27,591 nucleotides of DNA from Treponema sp. UBA1798 (GTDB taxonomy: Bacteria; Spirochaetota; Spirochaetia; Treponematales; Treponemataceae): positions 2,346 through 29,936 of the forward strand of contig DCFS01000015.1 of NCBI GenBank assembly GCA_002319875.1, given 5' to 3'. Both the position numbers and the translations under genes were made by a program. This document shows positions 1 through 7,016 of this stretch, piece by piece (positions within the stretch are counted from its first letter, which is position 1; every line of letters begins with the position of its first letter). The notes below the pieces were generated by a model, which ran no database searches, was not told the origin of the DNA, and was given only the letters and a program-made list of their open reading frames with translations.

Positions 1-833
1 CCTCCGCAGACACAGACAGGAATTTCCGGAGGGCATACGCATTGTTTCCCAAGATTGCGGAAATAATTTTTTACGATACGATCTTCCAGAGAATGAAACG
101 TAATTACTCCCATTTTTCCACCAACTTCCAGAATATTAAATGCAGCATGAATAGCTGCCGGCAGACGTTTGAGTTCACTGTTTACTGCAATACGGAGGGC
201 CTGGAATGTACGGGTTGCAGGATGAATTTTACCATACCGATATGCTGCAGGAACAGCACTATATATAATATCGGCAAGAGCTCTTGATGATACAATGTTT
301 CCAGTACTGCGTGCTTCAATAATCGCCTTTGCAATACGCCGGCTGTATTTTTCTTCCGCATACAAGTATAGCAAATCAGCAAGTTCTGATTCCTTCAATG
401 TATTAACAATATCTGCTGCAGATTCACCTTCTGAGGGATCAAGGCGCATATCCAGGGGTTCATCACTCTGAAATGAAAACCCTCTTCCTGATCTCGCATA
501 ATGATATGAAGAAATTCCCAGGTCAAAGAGAATGATATCCGGGCGGGGCAAATTCTCAGAATATGTCTTATAAAAATCATTAAACCAGCCATTATAAAAT
601 TGCATCCGTTCACCGAACGGCGCCAGCCTTTCTTTTGCCCGTGCCTGTATGGAACGGTCTGCATCAATACCGAGGATATTCAATCCCGGGTATTTTGACA
701 GGAATGCAAAAGAATGCCCTCCCTCACCAAGCGTTGAGTCTATCATAAAAGCTTTTTTTTCATACGGTTCGCCTTCAGGGCTCAGCCAGAAAAGACTTTC
801 CTTCAGCAGGACCGGAGTGTGGATAATTTCCAA
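1..833 (-). CDS. rsmH: 16S rRNA (cytosine1402-N4)-methyltransferase RsmH, partial (3' end beyond window)
   Basis: RsmH (MraW) uses S-adenosylmethionine to methylate N4 of C1402 in 16S rRNA and is normally encoded after mraZ in the division/wall cluster. Translation of this strand gives an uninterrupted frame with family motifs: HTPVLL at the N-terminus, the SAM-binding DSTLGEGGHS, FDLGISS, FHSLEDRIVK and the cysteine-rich CVCPPEIPVCVCG at the window edge. About 277 codons are present and the family is usually a little over 300, so only the C-terminal tail is missing. There is no in-frame ATG near the conserved start. A TTG at 833-831 gives MEIIHTPVLL and follows an AGGGAAG Shine-Dalgarno sequence at 845-839, so I chose TTG. 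The gene begins 36 nt after mraZ, in the same frame, and is probably co-transcribed with it. Identity is certain; the start codon is a good inference. Confidence 0.95.
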   Translation of the reverse strand, partial: MEIIHTPVLLKESLFWLSPEGEPYEKKAFMIDSTLGEGGHSFAFLSKYPGLNILGIDADRSIQARAKERLAPFGERMQFYNGWFNDFYKTYSENLPRPDIILFDLGISSYHYARSGRGFSFQSDEPLDMRLDPSEGESAADIVNTLKESELADLLYLYAEEKYSRRIAKAIIEARSTGNIVSSRALADIIYSAVPAAYRYGKIHPATRTFQALRIAVNSELKRLPAAIHAAFNILEVGGKMGVITFHSLEDRIVKNYFRNLGKQCVCPPEIPVCVCG

Positions 834-869
834 ACTTTCTTCCCTGTGAAATACTATGCAATTCCACTT

Positions 870-1313
870 TTAAAAATTTATAGAACCGAGATCTTCTGCC
901 GCTTCACGGTATGAGCTTTCGCTTTCTTCAAGATATGATCTGTATGCAGATGCATCCCAAAGTTCTATATACTTGTTAATTCCCAAAAGTATGCAATCTT
1001 TTTCAAGCAACGCATACTCCCGTAAACTTTGTGGGATAGAAAGACGGCCTGCTTTATCGAATTCGATTTCCTGTGCCGGAGCAATAAGCCGACGCAATAC
1101 AAGCCTGTTTTTTGTATTAAACGGAGATGCCGACTGCATAATTTTTGACGACAGATTCTCCCATTCTTCCGGAGTAAAAAGCCATAAACAACGGTCAAGT
1201 GCCTGTGTTACGATAAGAACATTATCTTTTAATTCTCCGCGCATTTTTGATGGAAAGAGGATTCTACCTTTCTCATCAAGCGTATTGCGGTATTCTCCCG
1301 TAAGCAAGCTCAT
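870..1313 (-). CDS. mraZ: Transcriptional regulator / division protein MraZ
   Basis: MraZ is an AbrB-fold DNA-binding protein that represses its own dcw operon by binding short direct repeats ahead of mraZ. The protein has two SpoVT/AbrB-like halves, each with its own conserved stretch: GEYRNTLDEKGRILFPSK near the N-terminus and EIEFDKAGRLSIPQSLR in the middle. From ATG 1313 the product is 147 aa, close to the usual length of about 145. An in-frame GTG at 1328 would add five residues. It lies inside the operator repeats and adds nothing conserved before LLTGEY, so I prefer ATG 1313. Neither start has a strong Shine-Dalgarno sequence: GTGGGGAT lies before the GTG and only GTGGTAAAT before the ATG. 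rsmH follows directly. Confidence 0.95.
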   Translation of the reverse strand: MSLLTGEYRNTLDEKGRILFPSKMRGELKDNVLIVTQALDRCLWLFTPEEWENLSSKIMQSASPFNTKNRLVLRRLIAPAQEIEFDKAGRLSIPQSLREYALLEKDCILLGINKYIELWDASAYRSYLEESESSYREAAEDLGSINF

Positions 1314-1323
1314 ACCATTATTT

Positions 1324-1349
1324 ACCACTTATCCCCACTAAATCCCACT
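1324..1349 (-). promoter_or_regulatory. Probable MraZ operator: three AGTGGK direct repeats with 10-bp period
   Basis: On the minus strand AGTGGG (1349-1344), AGTGGG (1339-1334) and AGTGGT (1329-1324) repeat with an exact 10-bp spacing, and a weaker fourth copy AATGGT lies at 1319-1314. Known MraZ operators are direct TGGG-type repeats with 5-nt spacers, also a 10-bp period, placed upstream of mraZ. Here the repeats lie between the -10 element and the mraZ start, so a bound MraZ multimer would cover the transcription start and leader. Binding is inferred from this match. Confidence 0.82.
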
Positions 1350-1357
1350 TGTTTATT

Positions 1358-1385
1358 ATTTTATTCCACAATTCAATAATGTCAA
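1358..1385 (-). promoter_or_regulatory. Sigma70-type promoter of mraZ-rsmH
   Basis: TTGACA at 1385-1380 and TAAAAT at 1363-1358 are separated by 16 bp. The predicted transcription start, near 1351, falls at the edge of the first AGTGGG operator repeat. Confidence 0.7.
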
Positions 1386-1423
1386 CGCATATTTCATCCG
1401 AGAATAAAAAAATACATCTACAG

Positions 1424-1452
1424 GTGAATAATCCGCAATATAGATGTATAGT
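1424..1452 (+). promoter_or_regulatory. Candidate promoter giving a leaderless transcript for the 1459 gene
   Basis: TATAGT at 1447-1452 ends 6 nt before ATG 1459, so the expected transcription start coincides with the start codon. The -35 region (GTGAAT, 1424-1429) is weak. There is no purine-rich ribosome-binding sequence upstream of either ATG 1444 or ATG 1459. Confidence 0.4.
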
Positions 1453-1458
1453 AAACAA

Positions 1459-2193
1459 ATGATAAACACCCTGAATGAAAGTTCTTTACACAAAACTCTT
1501 AAAACACTCTATGCACTCGACAAAGGAGCAAGGACAGAAGTACAGATTGGAAACTGGATATGCGATATAATAAAGGAAGATGGACATATTATCGAAATAC
1601 AAACCTCAAACGTATCAAAACTTTTACAAAAAATAAGGGATTTTCACTCATCCGGGCACAATGTGACTGTTGTACATCCTGTTATTTTTCAGAAGTTCAT
1701 TGAACTATCCGACCCAAAGGGACATATAATATATAGAAGAAAAAGTCCTAAGCAGGAAAGTATTTACTCCGTTTTACGAGAATTAACAGGTCTATATCCG
1801 GTACTTCTTGACAACAGATTTTCACTGGAACTTCCCGAAATAATTATAACAGAATGCCGTACCCAGACCACTGTTCCCGTACAACTAGTAAACAAAAGCA
1901 GACGCTTTCTGCGTCCATGGATAAAAACAGACAAAAAACTCGTCTCCATAAACAAAATCTTCACATTAAAAAAAGCAGAAGATTATCTTTCTCTTATTCC
2001 GATTTTATCAGTTCCTGAATTTTCAGCAGAAGATATTGCAGATGCATTAAAAAAGGATACAGCATTAGCGAAAACTGCGTACAGACATGCGCACATTCTT
2101 CTCTGGATTCTGGCACATATGGAGCTCATAGCATACACTTCGACGAAAAACAGACGCAGGTACTACAAAATCAAACAGTTTTCCTCAAGATAA
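1459..2193 (+). CDS. Uncharacterised protein with PD-(D/E)XK-like N-terminus and winged-helix-like C-terminus
   Basis: I do not recognise a named family. From ATG 1459 the product is 244 aa, soluble and lysine-rich, without signal peptide or membrane segment. The N-terminal 50 residues follow the PD-(D/E)XK nuclease-fold pattern: an early helix, E27, then D36 in a hydrophobic strand (WICDII), then IIEIQT with E46 and Q48 in the E-x-K position, followed by a long helix. The last 60 residues (PEFSAEDIADAL to RRRYYKIKQ) look like a winged helix with an arginine/lysine-rich wing. DNA or RNA binding or cleavage is therefore possible but unproven; Q in place of catalytic K may mean altered activity. 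An upstream in-frame ATG at 1444 overlaps the candidate -10 element and is less likely. The gene is monocistronic, divergent from mraZ, and ends at a strong terminator. Confidence 0.75.
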   Translation: MINTLNESSLHKTLKTLYALDKGARTEVQIGNWICDIIKEDGHIIEIQTSNVSKLLQKIRDFHSSGHNVTVVHPVIFQKFIELSDPKGHIIYRRKSPKQESIYSVLRELTGLYPVLLDNRFSLELPEIIITECRTQTTVPVQLVNKSRRFLRPWIKTDKKLVSINKIFTLKKAEDYLSLIPILSVPEFSAEDIADALKKDTALAKTAYRHAHILLWILAHMELIAYTSTKNRRRYYKIKQFSSR

Positions 2194-2229
2194 AAAAAAG
2201 CAGCTATACCAAAGTACAGCTGCTTTTTT
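2194..2229. terminator. Bidirectional intrinsic terminator
   Basis: A perfect 12-bp inverted repeat, AAAAAAGCAGCT (2194-2205) and AGCTGCTTTTTT (2218-2229), with a 12-nt loop. It has A/T tracts on both sides and lies between convergent genes, so it can serve the 1459 gene and the flaA-like operon. Confidence 0.88.
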
Positions 2230-2245
2230 CAAGGAGTAAAAGCGA

Positions 2246-3079
2246 TTACCAGTTATCGCTCATATCATCCACATCATGATTTTCCATATCATACAGATCT
2301 GTTACTGCACGGAGAGCATCAAAATATACATAATATGAACCTATAGAAGTCTCAGGATCACAGTCAATTCTGAACCCGACGATACGTAAGCCGGGACGAT
2401 CACCATAATAAACACTTGACTGCACAATGCCATGAACGCCGTCCGGAGACGGAGGAATAGCCACAGTCATTTTTTTCCATCCGCTGAAAGCCAGTGTTCC
2501 CATATAAAGCTCAAAACTATTGCCAAAATAATCTTCCACAAGAAGTGTCAGCGTATGGGGCATATTCCTGCCAGCGACCCAGACAGAAACAGTCTTTGTA
2601 ATGCCTTCAATGGGCAGAGGTCTTGCAGCACGCAATGTAATCGAATTAAGACCGCGCCGGAAAAACTCAGCTTTTATACCAAAGACATGAGTATCTTCTC
2701 CTGTATCCTTATCATCCTTCAAGGCTTCTTTTCCACGCGGATTACCTTCAAAAAGACGACCGGTTACGACACCGGCATCAGGAGACATATGTACATTCCA
2801 TGATCCTTCGCGTTCAAATTTATCCACGGAAATTTCCCTTAAAGCTGCAGATCCAGAATCATTTCCAACGATTGCAGCATTGGGATCCGTCAGACTTACC
2901 GTTTCCTGTTTGTCCTGTGTAACTGGCTGCTGCACGGCAGCAGCAGGTTGCGCAGCCTGTTGCTGTACAGGCTGTTTAGCCGGTTGCGCCTGCTGTTGTG
3001 CAGGCTGAGCAGCCTGCTGCGCAAAAATAATTCCGGCTGAACAAAAAACGAACAAAAGCAGTACTAGATATTTTTTCAT
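2246..3079 (-). CDS. FlaA-family flagellar filament outer layer (sheath) protein
   Basis: FlaA proteins form the outer sheath of the spirochaete periplasmic flagellum and are exported through the Sec pathway. The 277-aa product has a signal peptide (MKKYLVLLLFVFCSAGIIFA, residues 1-20). A low-complexity Gln/Ala/Pro segment follows (about residues 21-55), then a FlaA-like domain with SVWVAGRNMPHTLTLLVEDYFG, LAFSGWKKM and GFRIDCDPE. The AFSGWK motif is shared with the upstream gene, so the two are paralogues. The ATG overlaps the upstream TAA by one base (TAATG) and follows GGAAGG, showing translational coupling. The acidic C-terminus (DVDDMSDNW) and the Gln/Ala/Pro stretch are unusual. From memory, a FlaA pair beside the aldolase gene is also found in T. 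pallidum. This is probably an accessory FlaA, not proven to be the main sheath subunit. Confidence 0.85.
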   Translation of the reverse strand: MKKYLVLLLFVFCSAGIIFAQQAAQPAQQQAQPAKQPVQQQAAQPAAAVQQPVTQDKQETVSLTDPNAAIVGNDSGSAALREISVDKFEREGSWNVHMSPDAGVVTGRLFEGNPRGKEALKDDKDTGEDTHVFGIKAEFFRRGLNSITLRAARPLPIEGITKTVSVWVAGRNMPHTLTLLVEDYFGNSFELYMGTLAFSGWKKMTVAIPPSPDGVHGIVQSSVYYGDRPGLRIVGFRIDCDPETSIGSYYVYFDALRAVTDLYDMENHDVDDMSDNW

Positions 3080-3846
3080 TACTGTCCTTCCTTAGCAGTC
3101 TGGTTCCCGGTTGCCGGAGCAGCCTGCCCAGACTTGTTTGTCATACCTTTATTACTGAAATCCACTTTCTGCAAATTATAACCATCAAAAACAGTCGACA
3201 TAGTACCTGCTGTATATTGGAATTTATCAATGAAGAACCGGTAATCATCCGCATATTCATTTCCGTCTGCACGCAGTCTGAAACCTACGAATGACATATT
3301 AGCAGGACCTGTATGCAGACGGGACTGCTGACGGATGGAAGACGGCATCTGAACGATAACATTTTTCCATCCGCTGAAAGCCATATTTCCGGCCGGTATT
3401 ACATGAACCGTACCTTCTGAATCACGTACAAGGACTTCAAGGAAATAAAGATAATTGGAACCCCATACCCAGAAATCAAGTTGTGAAACGACTCCTTCAA
3501 AAGGTATTTCATAAGGTTTGTCATCTTTTGACGGGTAAATCTCAAACCAGTTATCGCCTTTGCGGTTATACGCAACCTTAACGCCAAGAATCTGCGGTTC
3601 CGGATCGCCTTCCTTTACAAAAGGCGCAAGCGAATTAGAAATCCCCTTGAAATAGGACAGCACAGGATATCCGTCCGAAATAAAACGGCTTGCCTGAACC
3701 TTCCATGTCCAGTCCATCTTATCAGGGGTATCAAAGTTATCGATCATTATCGTCTCTACACTTTTCTCACTTGGCTGGCTGAAAAGCGGCGCGCCAAGAA
3801 CCAAAAGGAGAGCAAGATGTACAAAGACCACAAAGCCCTTTTTCAT
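3079..3846 (-). CDS. FlaA-family flagellar filament outer layer protein (paralogue)
   Basis: This 255-aa exported protein has an N-terminal signal peptide (about residues 1-24, hydrophobic LALLLVLGAPLFS). Its FlaA-type domain contains IMIDNFDTP, QLDFWVWGSNYLYFLEVLVRD, AFSGWKNV, SFVGFRLRADG and FFIDKFQYTAG. The carbohydrate-binding-like beta pattern and the AFSGWK and GFR motifs match the downstream gene, so the pair is a tandem duplication within the FlaA family. The start has a strong AAGGAG Shine-Dalgarno sequence 5 nt upstream (nearby ATGs are out of frame). It is the first gene of the two-gene operon and diverges from the aldolase gene. Role by family: periplasmic flagellar sheath. The exact subtype (FlaA1, FlaA2 or FlaA-like) cannot be decided by eye. 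Confidence 0.87.
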   Translation of the reverse strand: MKKGFVVFVHLALLLVLGAPLFSQPSEKSVETIMIDNFDTPDKMDWTWKVQASRFISDGYPVLSYFKGISNSLAPFVKEGDPEPQILGVKVAYNRKGDNWFEIYPSKDDKPYEIPFEGVVSQLDFWVWGSNYLYFLEVLVRDSEGTVHVIPAGNMAFSGWKNVIVQMPSSIRQQSRLHTGPANMSFVGFRLRADGNEYADDYRFFIDKFQYTAGTMSTVFDGYNLQKVDFSNKGMTNKSGQAAPATGNQTAKEGQ

Positions 3847-3866
3847 TCATAACTCCTTGAATATTA

Positions 3867-3895
3867 CATTTCCCGAAAGGGAATGCCTTATTATA
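3867..3895 (-). promoter_or_regulatory. flaA-like operon promoter -10 and 5'-end hairpin
   Basis: On the minus strand TATAAT at 3895-3890 is a good -10 element; the -35 is poor (TTATTA, 3918-3913). Just downstream, at about 3884-3867, a compact stem with arms CATT-TCCC / GGGA-ATG closes on a four-base loop. The predicted mRNA would therefore begin with a hairpin, followed by the AAGGAG ribosome-binding site. Confidence 0.45.
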
Positions 3896-3991
3896 ATCGG
3901 CAGATTTTACCTTAATAATAACATCAATGTGATTATATTTCTTGCAACATTCTTTGTCAAACTCTTTTATCGCTGTTTATATCGATTGTTC

Positions 3992-4020
3992 TTGAATAAT
4001 TGCATATTTTGGCATACGAT
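3992..4020 (+). promoter_or_regulatory. Promoter of the aldolase gene
   Basis: TTGAAT (3992-3997), a 17-bp spacer and TACGAT (4015-4020) precede the aldolase ATG, leaving a short leader that carries the CGGAGGT ribosome-binding site. Confidence 0.55.
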
Positions 4021-4048
4021 ACCTGAAAGCATACCGAACGGAGGTACT

Positions 4049-5050
4049 ATGACAAGTTACAAAGAGTTAGGTCTTGTAAACACGAAAGAACTGTTCAAAA
4101 AGGCAATAGCCGGGCACTATGCGGTGCCGGCATATAATTTTAACGACATGGAACAACTGCAGGCCATCATCCAGGCATGTGTCGAAACGAAATCGCCCGT
4201 CATCCTGCAGGTGTCAAACGGAGCACGCAATTATGCAGATAAATATTTTCTGCGGAATATGGCCCGGGCTGCAGTCGAGTATGCCCATGAACTTGGCTGC
4301 GACATTCCCATCGTACTGCATCTTGACCACGGCAGTTCCTACGAGCTTTGCGTTGACTGCATAGAAAACGGATTTTCGTCCGTTATGATCGACGGGTCAG
4401 CCCTCCCCTATAATGAAAATATTGCCCTTACAAAAAAGGTATGCGATTATGCCCATTCGCGGAAAGACTATGTTACCGTCGAAGGAGAACTCGGTGTTCT
4501 TGCAGGTGTCGAAGACGAGGTTAGTGCATCCGTGAGCCATTATACCAAGCCCGATGAAGTTCAGGATTTTGTAAAAAAAACAGGTGTCGATTCTCTTGCA
4601 ATTTCCATCGGTACCAGCCACGGCCGCTGCAAATTCACTCCCGAACAATGTACGCTTAAAGATGGTGTTCTTATTCCGCCGCCGCTCGCATTTGATGTTC
4701 TTGAGGGTGTCGAAAAAAAATTACCCGGTTTCCCGATCGTGCTGCACGGTTCTTCATCAGTCCCTGTACAATATGTAAAACAGATCGAAAAATATGGCGG
4801 AAAAATTCCGGATTCGGTCGGCATACCGGAAGAGCAGCTGCGTAAAGCTGCAAAATCAGCCGTATGTAAAATAAACATTGATTCCGACGGACGGCTCGCG
4901 ATGACGGCAGCTATCAGAAAAGTACTTTCTGAGCATCCGGAAGAATTCGATCCGCGCAAATATCTCGGCCCTGCACGTGATGAACTGAAAACTATGTACA
5001 TGCATAAAAATACGGAAGTTCTCGGGTCTGCAGGTCATGCACTAGACTAA
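4049..5050 (+). CDS. fba: Class II fructose-1,6-bisphosphate aldolase
   Basis: Catalyses reversible cleavage of fructose 1,6-bisphosphate to dihydroxyacetone phosphate and glyceraldehyde 3-phosphate in cytoplasmic glycolysis, using a divalent metal, normally Zn2+. The 333-aa product carries the class II signatures: VPAYNFND near the N-terminus, HLDHG at residues 91-95 with the first metal histidine H94, VEGELG, SIGTSHGRCKF, VLHGSSS and the C-terminal NIDSDGRLAMTAAIR. Length and C-terminus fit the longer class II type found in spirochaetes. The frame is open back to 3857, but that extension is non-conserved, contains the promoter, and lacks a ribosome-binding site. ATG 4049 follows CGGAGGT at 4039-4045, so that is the start. 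The gene is monocistronic between its own promoter and a strong terminator. Confidence 0.96.
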   Translation: MTSYKELGLVNTKELFKKAIAGHYAVPAYNFNDMEQLQAIIQACVETKSPVILQVSNGARNYADKYFLRNMARAAVEYAHELGCDIPIVLHLDHGSSYELCVDCIENGFSSVMIDGSALPYNENIALTKKVCDYAHSRKDYVTVEGELGVLAGVEDEVSASVSHYTKPDEVQDFVKKTGVDSLAISIGTSHGRCKFTPEQCTLKDGVLIPPPLAFDVLEGVEKKLPGFPIVLHGSSSVPVQYVKQIEKYGGKIPDSVGIPEEQLRKAAKSAVCKINIDSDGRLAMTAAIRKVLSEHPEEFDPRKYLGPARDELKTMYMHKNTEVLGSAGHALD

Positions 5051-5056
5051 CGATGA

Positions 5057-5100
5057 TTTAAAAACTGCATCGGGAAAAAGATCCGCGTGCAGTTTTTAAA
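5057..5100. terminator. Bidirectional intrinsic terminator
   Basis: Perfect 13-bp inverted repeat TTTAAAAACTGCA (5057-5069) and TGCAGTTTTTAAA (5088-5100) with an 18-nt loop, placed between convergent fba and the membrane-protein gene. Symmetric A/T tracts allow termination in both directions. Confidence 0.85.
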
Positions 5101-5104
5101 ATAT

Positions 5105-5767
5105 TCAGCAATGTAAAATTTTTTTGAAGTATGCCGCGCAATACCGGGCTGCATCGATTTGCAGACAGCATAAAACAGCTGCAACTGTGAAAAGCGCCCA
5201 TGCCGGTAGCCAGATATAGAACGGTAAACCTATATACCAGGCGGTTTCAACAAAAGCAGGCCAGACTGAAGTCCATAAAAGGACACCAGAATAAAGAAAT
5301 ATAGAATGTTTGTCCCTTTCCATCATTGCCTTTACAGCCATCCTTAAGACCGGATCCATGATAAGCAGCATTTCGGCATATAAAACAGGTTTAAAAAACA
5401 AAACAAAAAAAGGAAACGTTGTCATTTCACTGATAATTCTGTAAGGCAGGAAAACGCTATAAAAGGAAGAAAACAAGGGAAGAAAACATGATATTTTAAA
5501 ATCACGGCTGTCTTTCGAAAAAAGAAGGAAAAGGAAACCTGTCAGAAGGACAGGACAGATTGTCTGTGTAAACAGAAAATAACAGAAATTCCTCAAAAAG
5601 GAAGCTGAATGAGGTAATGTACTGTAAGAAAAAAGAGCATGCCATGTACATACAAGGACCGCAAGAAAAAAACCAATGAAAAAAACAACCAGATATTTCG
5701 CTGAACGGTTGCAAATATAAAAATCAACACACAGGAGCGGAAATATGATCAACAAAAAAAGAAACAT
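5105..5767 (-). CDS. Polytopic membrane protein of unknown function
   Basis: I do not recognise a family. The 220-aa product is very hydrophobic with about six membrane segments, starting with MFLFLLIIFPLLCVDFYIC and including YLVVFFIGFFLAVLVCTWHA, a long run around residues 65-85 and LPAWALFTVAAVLCCLQID near the C-terminus. It is rich in Phe and Cys. A short charged loop with MVKAMMERD-like character (AVKAMMERDKHS) sits in the middle. It is monocistronic between a bidirectional terminator and the divergent infC operon. No Shine-Dalgarno sequence precedes the ATG. TATAAT lies only 2 nt from it, too close to be its -10, so the true transcription start is unclear; TTGAGT further upstream could be a -35. 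Confidence 0.7.
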   Translation of the reverse strand: MFLFLLIIFPLLCVDFYICNRSAKYLVVFFIGFFLAVLVCTWHALFSYSTLPHSASFLRNFCYFLFTQTICPVLLTGFLFLLFSKDSRDFKISCFLPLFSSFYSVFLPYRIISEMTTFPFFVLFFKPVLYAEMLLIMDPVLRMAVKAMMERDKHSIFLYSGVLLWTSVWPAFVETAWYIGLPFYIWLPAWALFTVAAVLCCLQIDAARYCAAYFKKILHC

Positions 5768-5829
5768 GTATTATATGTATCATGAAACAGTTTCGTACTC
5801 AAGTACCTGCTGATTTATTTTTAAAATGC

Positions 5830-5859
5830 TTTACATTTATATGCAATTTCTGATATAAT
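5830..5859 (+). promoter_or_regulatory. Promoter of the infC-rpmI-rplT operon
   Basis: TTTACA (5830-5835), an 18-bp spacer and an extended -10, TGATATAAT (TATAAT at 5854-5859). The leader to infC is only about 40 nt, too short for a large folded ribosomal-protein L20 attenuator. Confidence 0.7.
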
Positions 5860-5906
5860 AATGACTACGCTTTATATGTGTGTTTTGCAAGCACTAAGGA
5901 GGATCG

Positions 5907-6428
5907 TTGGCAGACAATAAGGGATTACGGATCAATGAACAGATCCGTGTACGTGAGGTCAGATTGATAGACAGTGAGGGTGCCCAGAAAGGAATTGTTC
6001 CTATTATTGAGGCTCTCAGGATGGCTAAAGAGCAAGAGCTCGACCTTGTTGAAGTTTCTCCAACGGCCAATCCGCCGGTTTGTAAGATACTAGATTTCGG
6101 TAAATACCGGTTTGAACAGGAGAAAAAGCTTCGTGACTCCAAAAAGAACCAGAAGGTATTGAAAATTAAGGAAATCCGTATGCAGCCTAAGATAGGCACG
6201 GGAGACCTTGATACGAAAGCAAAACATGTACAGGATTTTCTGGACGAAGGGGATAAGGTTAAAGTAACGATCCGTTTCAGAGGACGTGAATTAGCCCACA
6301 CCGAACTCGGTTACGAAGTCCTGAAAGAAGTTATGAAAAGGCTTACTTCAACGTATGTCGTTGAGAAACCTGCCACAATGGAAGGTAAATTTCTGTCAAT
6401 GACAATTTCTGCAAAAGCCAAAAATTGA
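5907..6428 (+). CDS. infC: Translation initiation factor IF-3
   Basis: IF-3 binds the 30S subunit, keeps it apart from 50S and checks start-codon and initiator-tRNA pairing. The 173-aa product has the N-terminal domain (LRINEQIRVREVRLID, EALRMAKEQELDLVEVSPTA), a lysine-rich linker, and the C-terminal domain (KEIRMQPKIGTGDLDTKAKH, VKVTIRFRGRELAH). Length is typical. The start is TTG 5907: a strong AAGGAGG lies at 5896-5902, only 4 nt away, and upstream in-frame codons are GGA TCG. A non-ATG start is frequent for infC because IF-3 disfavours its own weak start codon in E. coli (AUU there); whether UUG works that way here is inference. First gene of a six-gene run. Confidence 0.97.
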   Translation: MADNKGLRINEQIRVREVRLIDSEGAQKGIVPIIEALRMAKEQELDLVEVSPTANPPVCKILDFGKYRFEQEKKLRDSKKNQKVLKIKEIRMQPKIGTGDLDTKAKHVQDFLDEGDKVKVTIRFRGRELAHTELGYEVLKEVMKRLTSTYVVEKPATMEGKFLSMTISAKAKN

Positions 6429-6441
6429 TGAGGTAAAAGCA

Positions 6442-6642
6442 ATGCCCAAGATGAAGACAAAGAAGTCCGCTGCCAAACGCTATACACTTACCGGCACCGG
6501 AAAGGTCAAGTACAAAAAAATGAATCTTCGCCATATTCTGACGAAAAGATCCCCAAAGCGGAAAAGACAGCTACGTCATGCCGGGATTCTTGCTGAATGT
6601 GAATCAAGAAAGATCCGAAAACAAATGCTGCCCTATGGGTGA
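6442..6642 (+). CDS. rpmI: 50S ribosomal protein L35
   Basis: Small, very basic 66-aa protein with the L35 signature (PKMKTKKSAAKRYTLTGTGK, RHILTKRSPKRKRQLRH) and typical length. It sits 13 nt after infC with a GAGGT ribosome-binding sequence, in the universal infC-rpmI-rplT order. It is a component of the large ribosomal subunit. Confidence 0.97.
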   Translation: MPKMKTKKSAAKRYTLTGTGKVKYKKMNLRHILTKRSPKRKRQLRHAGILAECESRKIRKQMLPYG

Positions 6643-6655
6643 TGAGGTATAAAAG

Positions 6656-7015
6656 ATGTCAAGAGCAATAGACGGAACAAAACGCAAGAATCGTCGTGTT
6701 AAGATTCTGAAACTTGCGAAAGGTTTCAGAGGACGCCGTAATTCGAATTATAAAGCTGCTAAAGATGCAGTAGTAAAATCACTTAGCCATGCATACGTTG
6801 ACCGCCGCGACCGGAAAGGTAATTTCCGCCGGTTGTGGATTGCACGTATCAATGCAGCTGTTAGAGATGAGGGACTATCATATTCACGTTTCATTGACGG
6901 CTGTACAAAAGCCGGAATTGTACTGAATCGTAAGGCCCTGTCAAATATGGCTATCGAAGATCCTTCAGCATTCAAAGCCGTTATTGAATCGGCAAAAAAG
7001 GCATTAAAGGCATAA
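6656..7015 (+). CDS. rplT: 50S ribosomal protein L20
   Basis: 119-aa basic protein with L20 motifs: KRKNRRVKILKLAKGFRGRR, AYVDRRDRKGNFRRLWIARI and SRFIDGCTKAGI. L20 binds 23S rRNA early in large-subunit assembly and in other bacteria represses its own operon through the mRNA. No long leader that could hold such a site is present upstream of infC, and the two internal gaps are only 13 nt. It starts with ATG after a GAGGT sequence, and the next gene begins one base after its stop. Confidence 0.97.
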   Translation: MSRAIDGTKRKNRRVKILKLAKGFRGRRNSNYKAAKDAVVKSLSHAYVDRRDRKGNFRRLWIARINAAVRDEGLSYSRFIDGCTKAGIVLNRKALSNMAIEDPSAFKAVIESAKKALKA

Positions 7016-7016
7016 T

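Noticed and set aside
182..667. Two short minus-strand ORFs in the rsmH region
   Set aside because: They are out-of-frame; the real rsmH frame runs open through the window edge and carries all family motifs.
973..1341. 122-codon plus-strand ORF opposite mraZ
   Set aside because: Antisense shadow of a clear gene with no independent support.
3857..4048. 64-codon N-terminal extension of the aldolase frame
   Set aside because: It contains the promoter, has no ribosome-binding site and no aldolase similarity; ATG 4049 follows GGAGG.
4561..5001. 146-codon minus-strand ORF opposite the aldolase
   Set aside because: Entirely antisense to a strongly conserved gene, no ribosome-binding site or family motif.
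5860..5906. Possible L20 or IF-3 autoregulatory RNA leader
   Set aside because: The leader is only about 40 nt and shows no pseudoknot-like complementarity.
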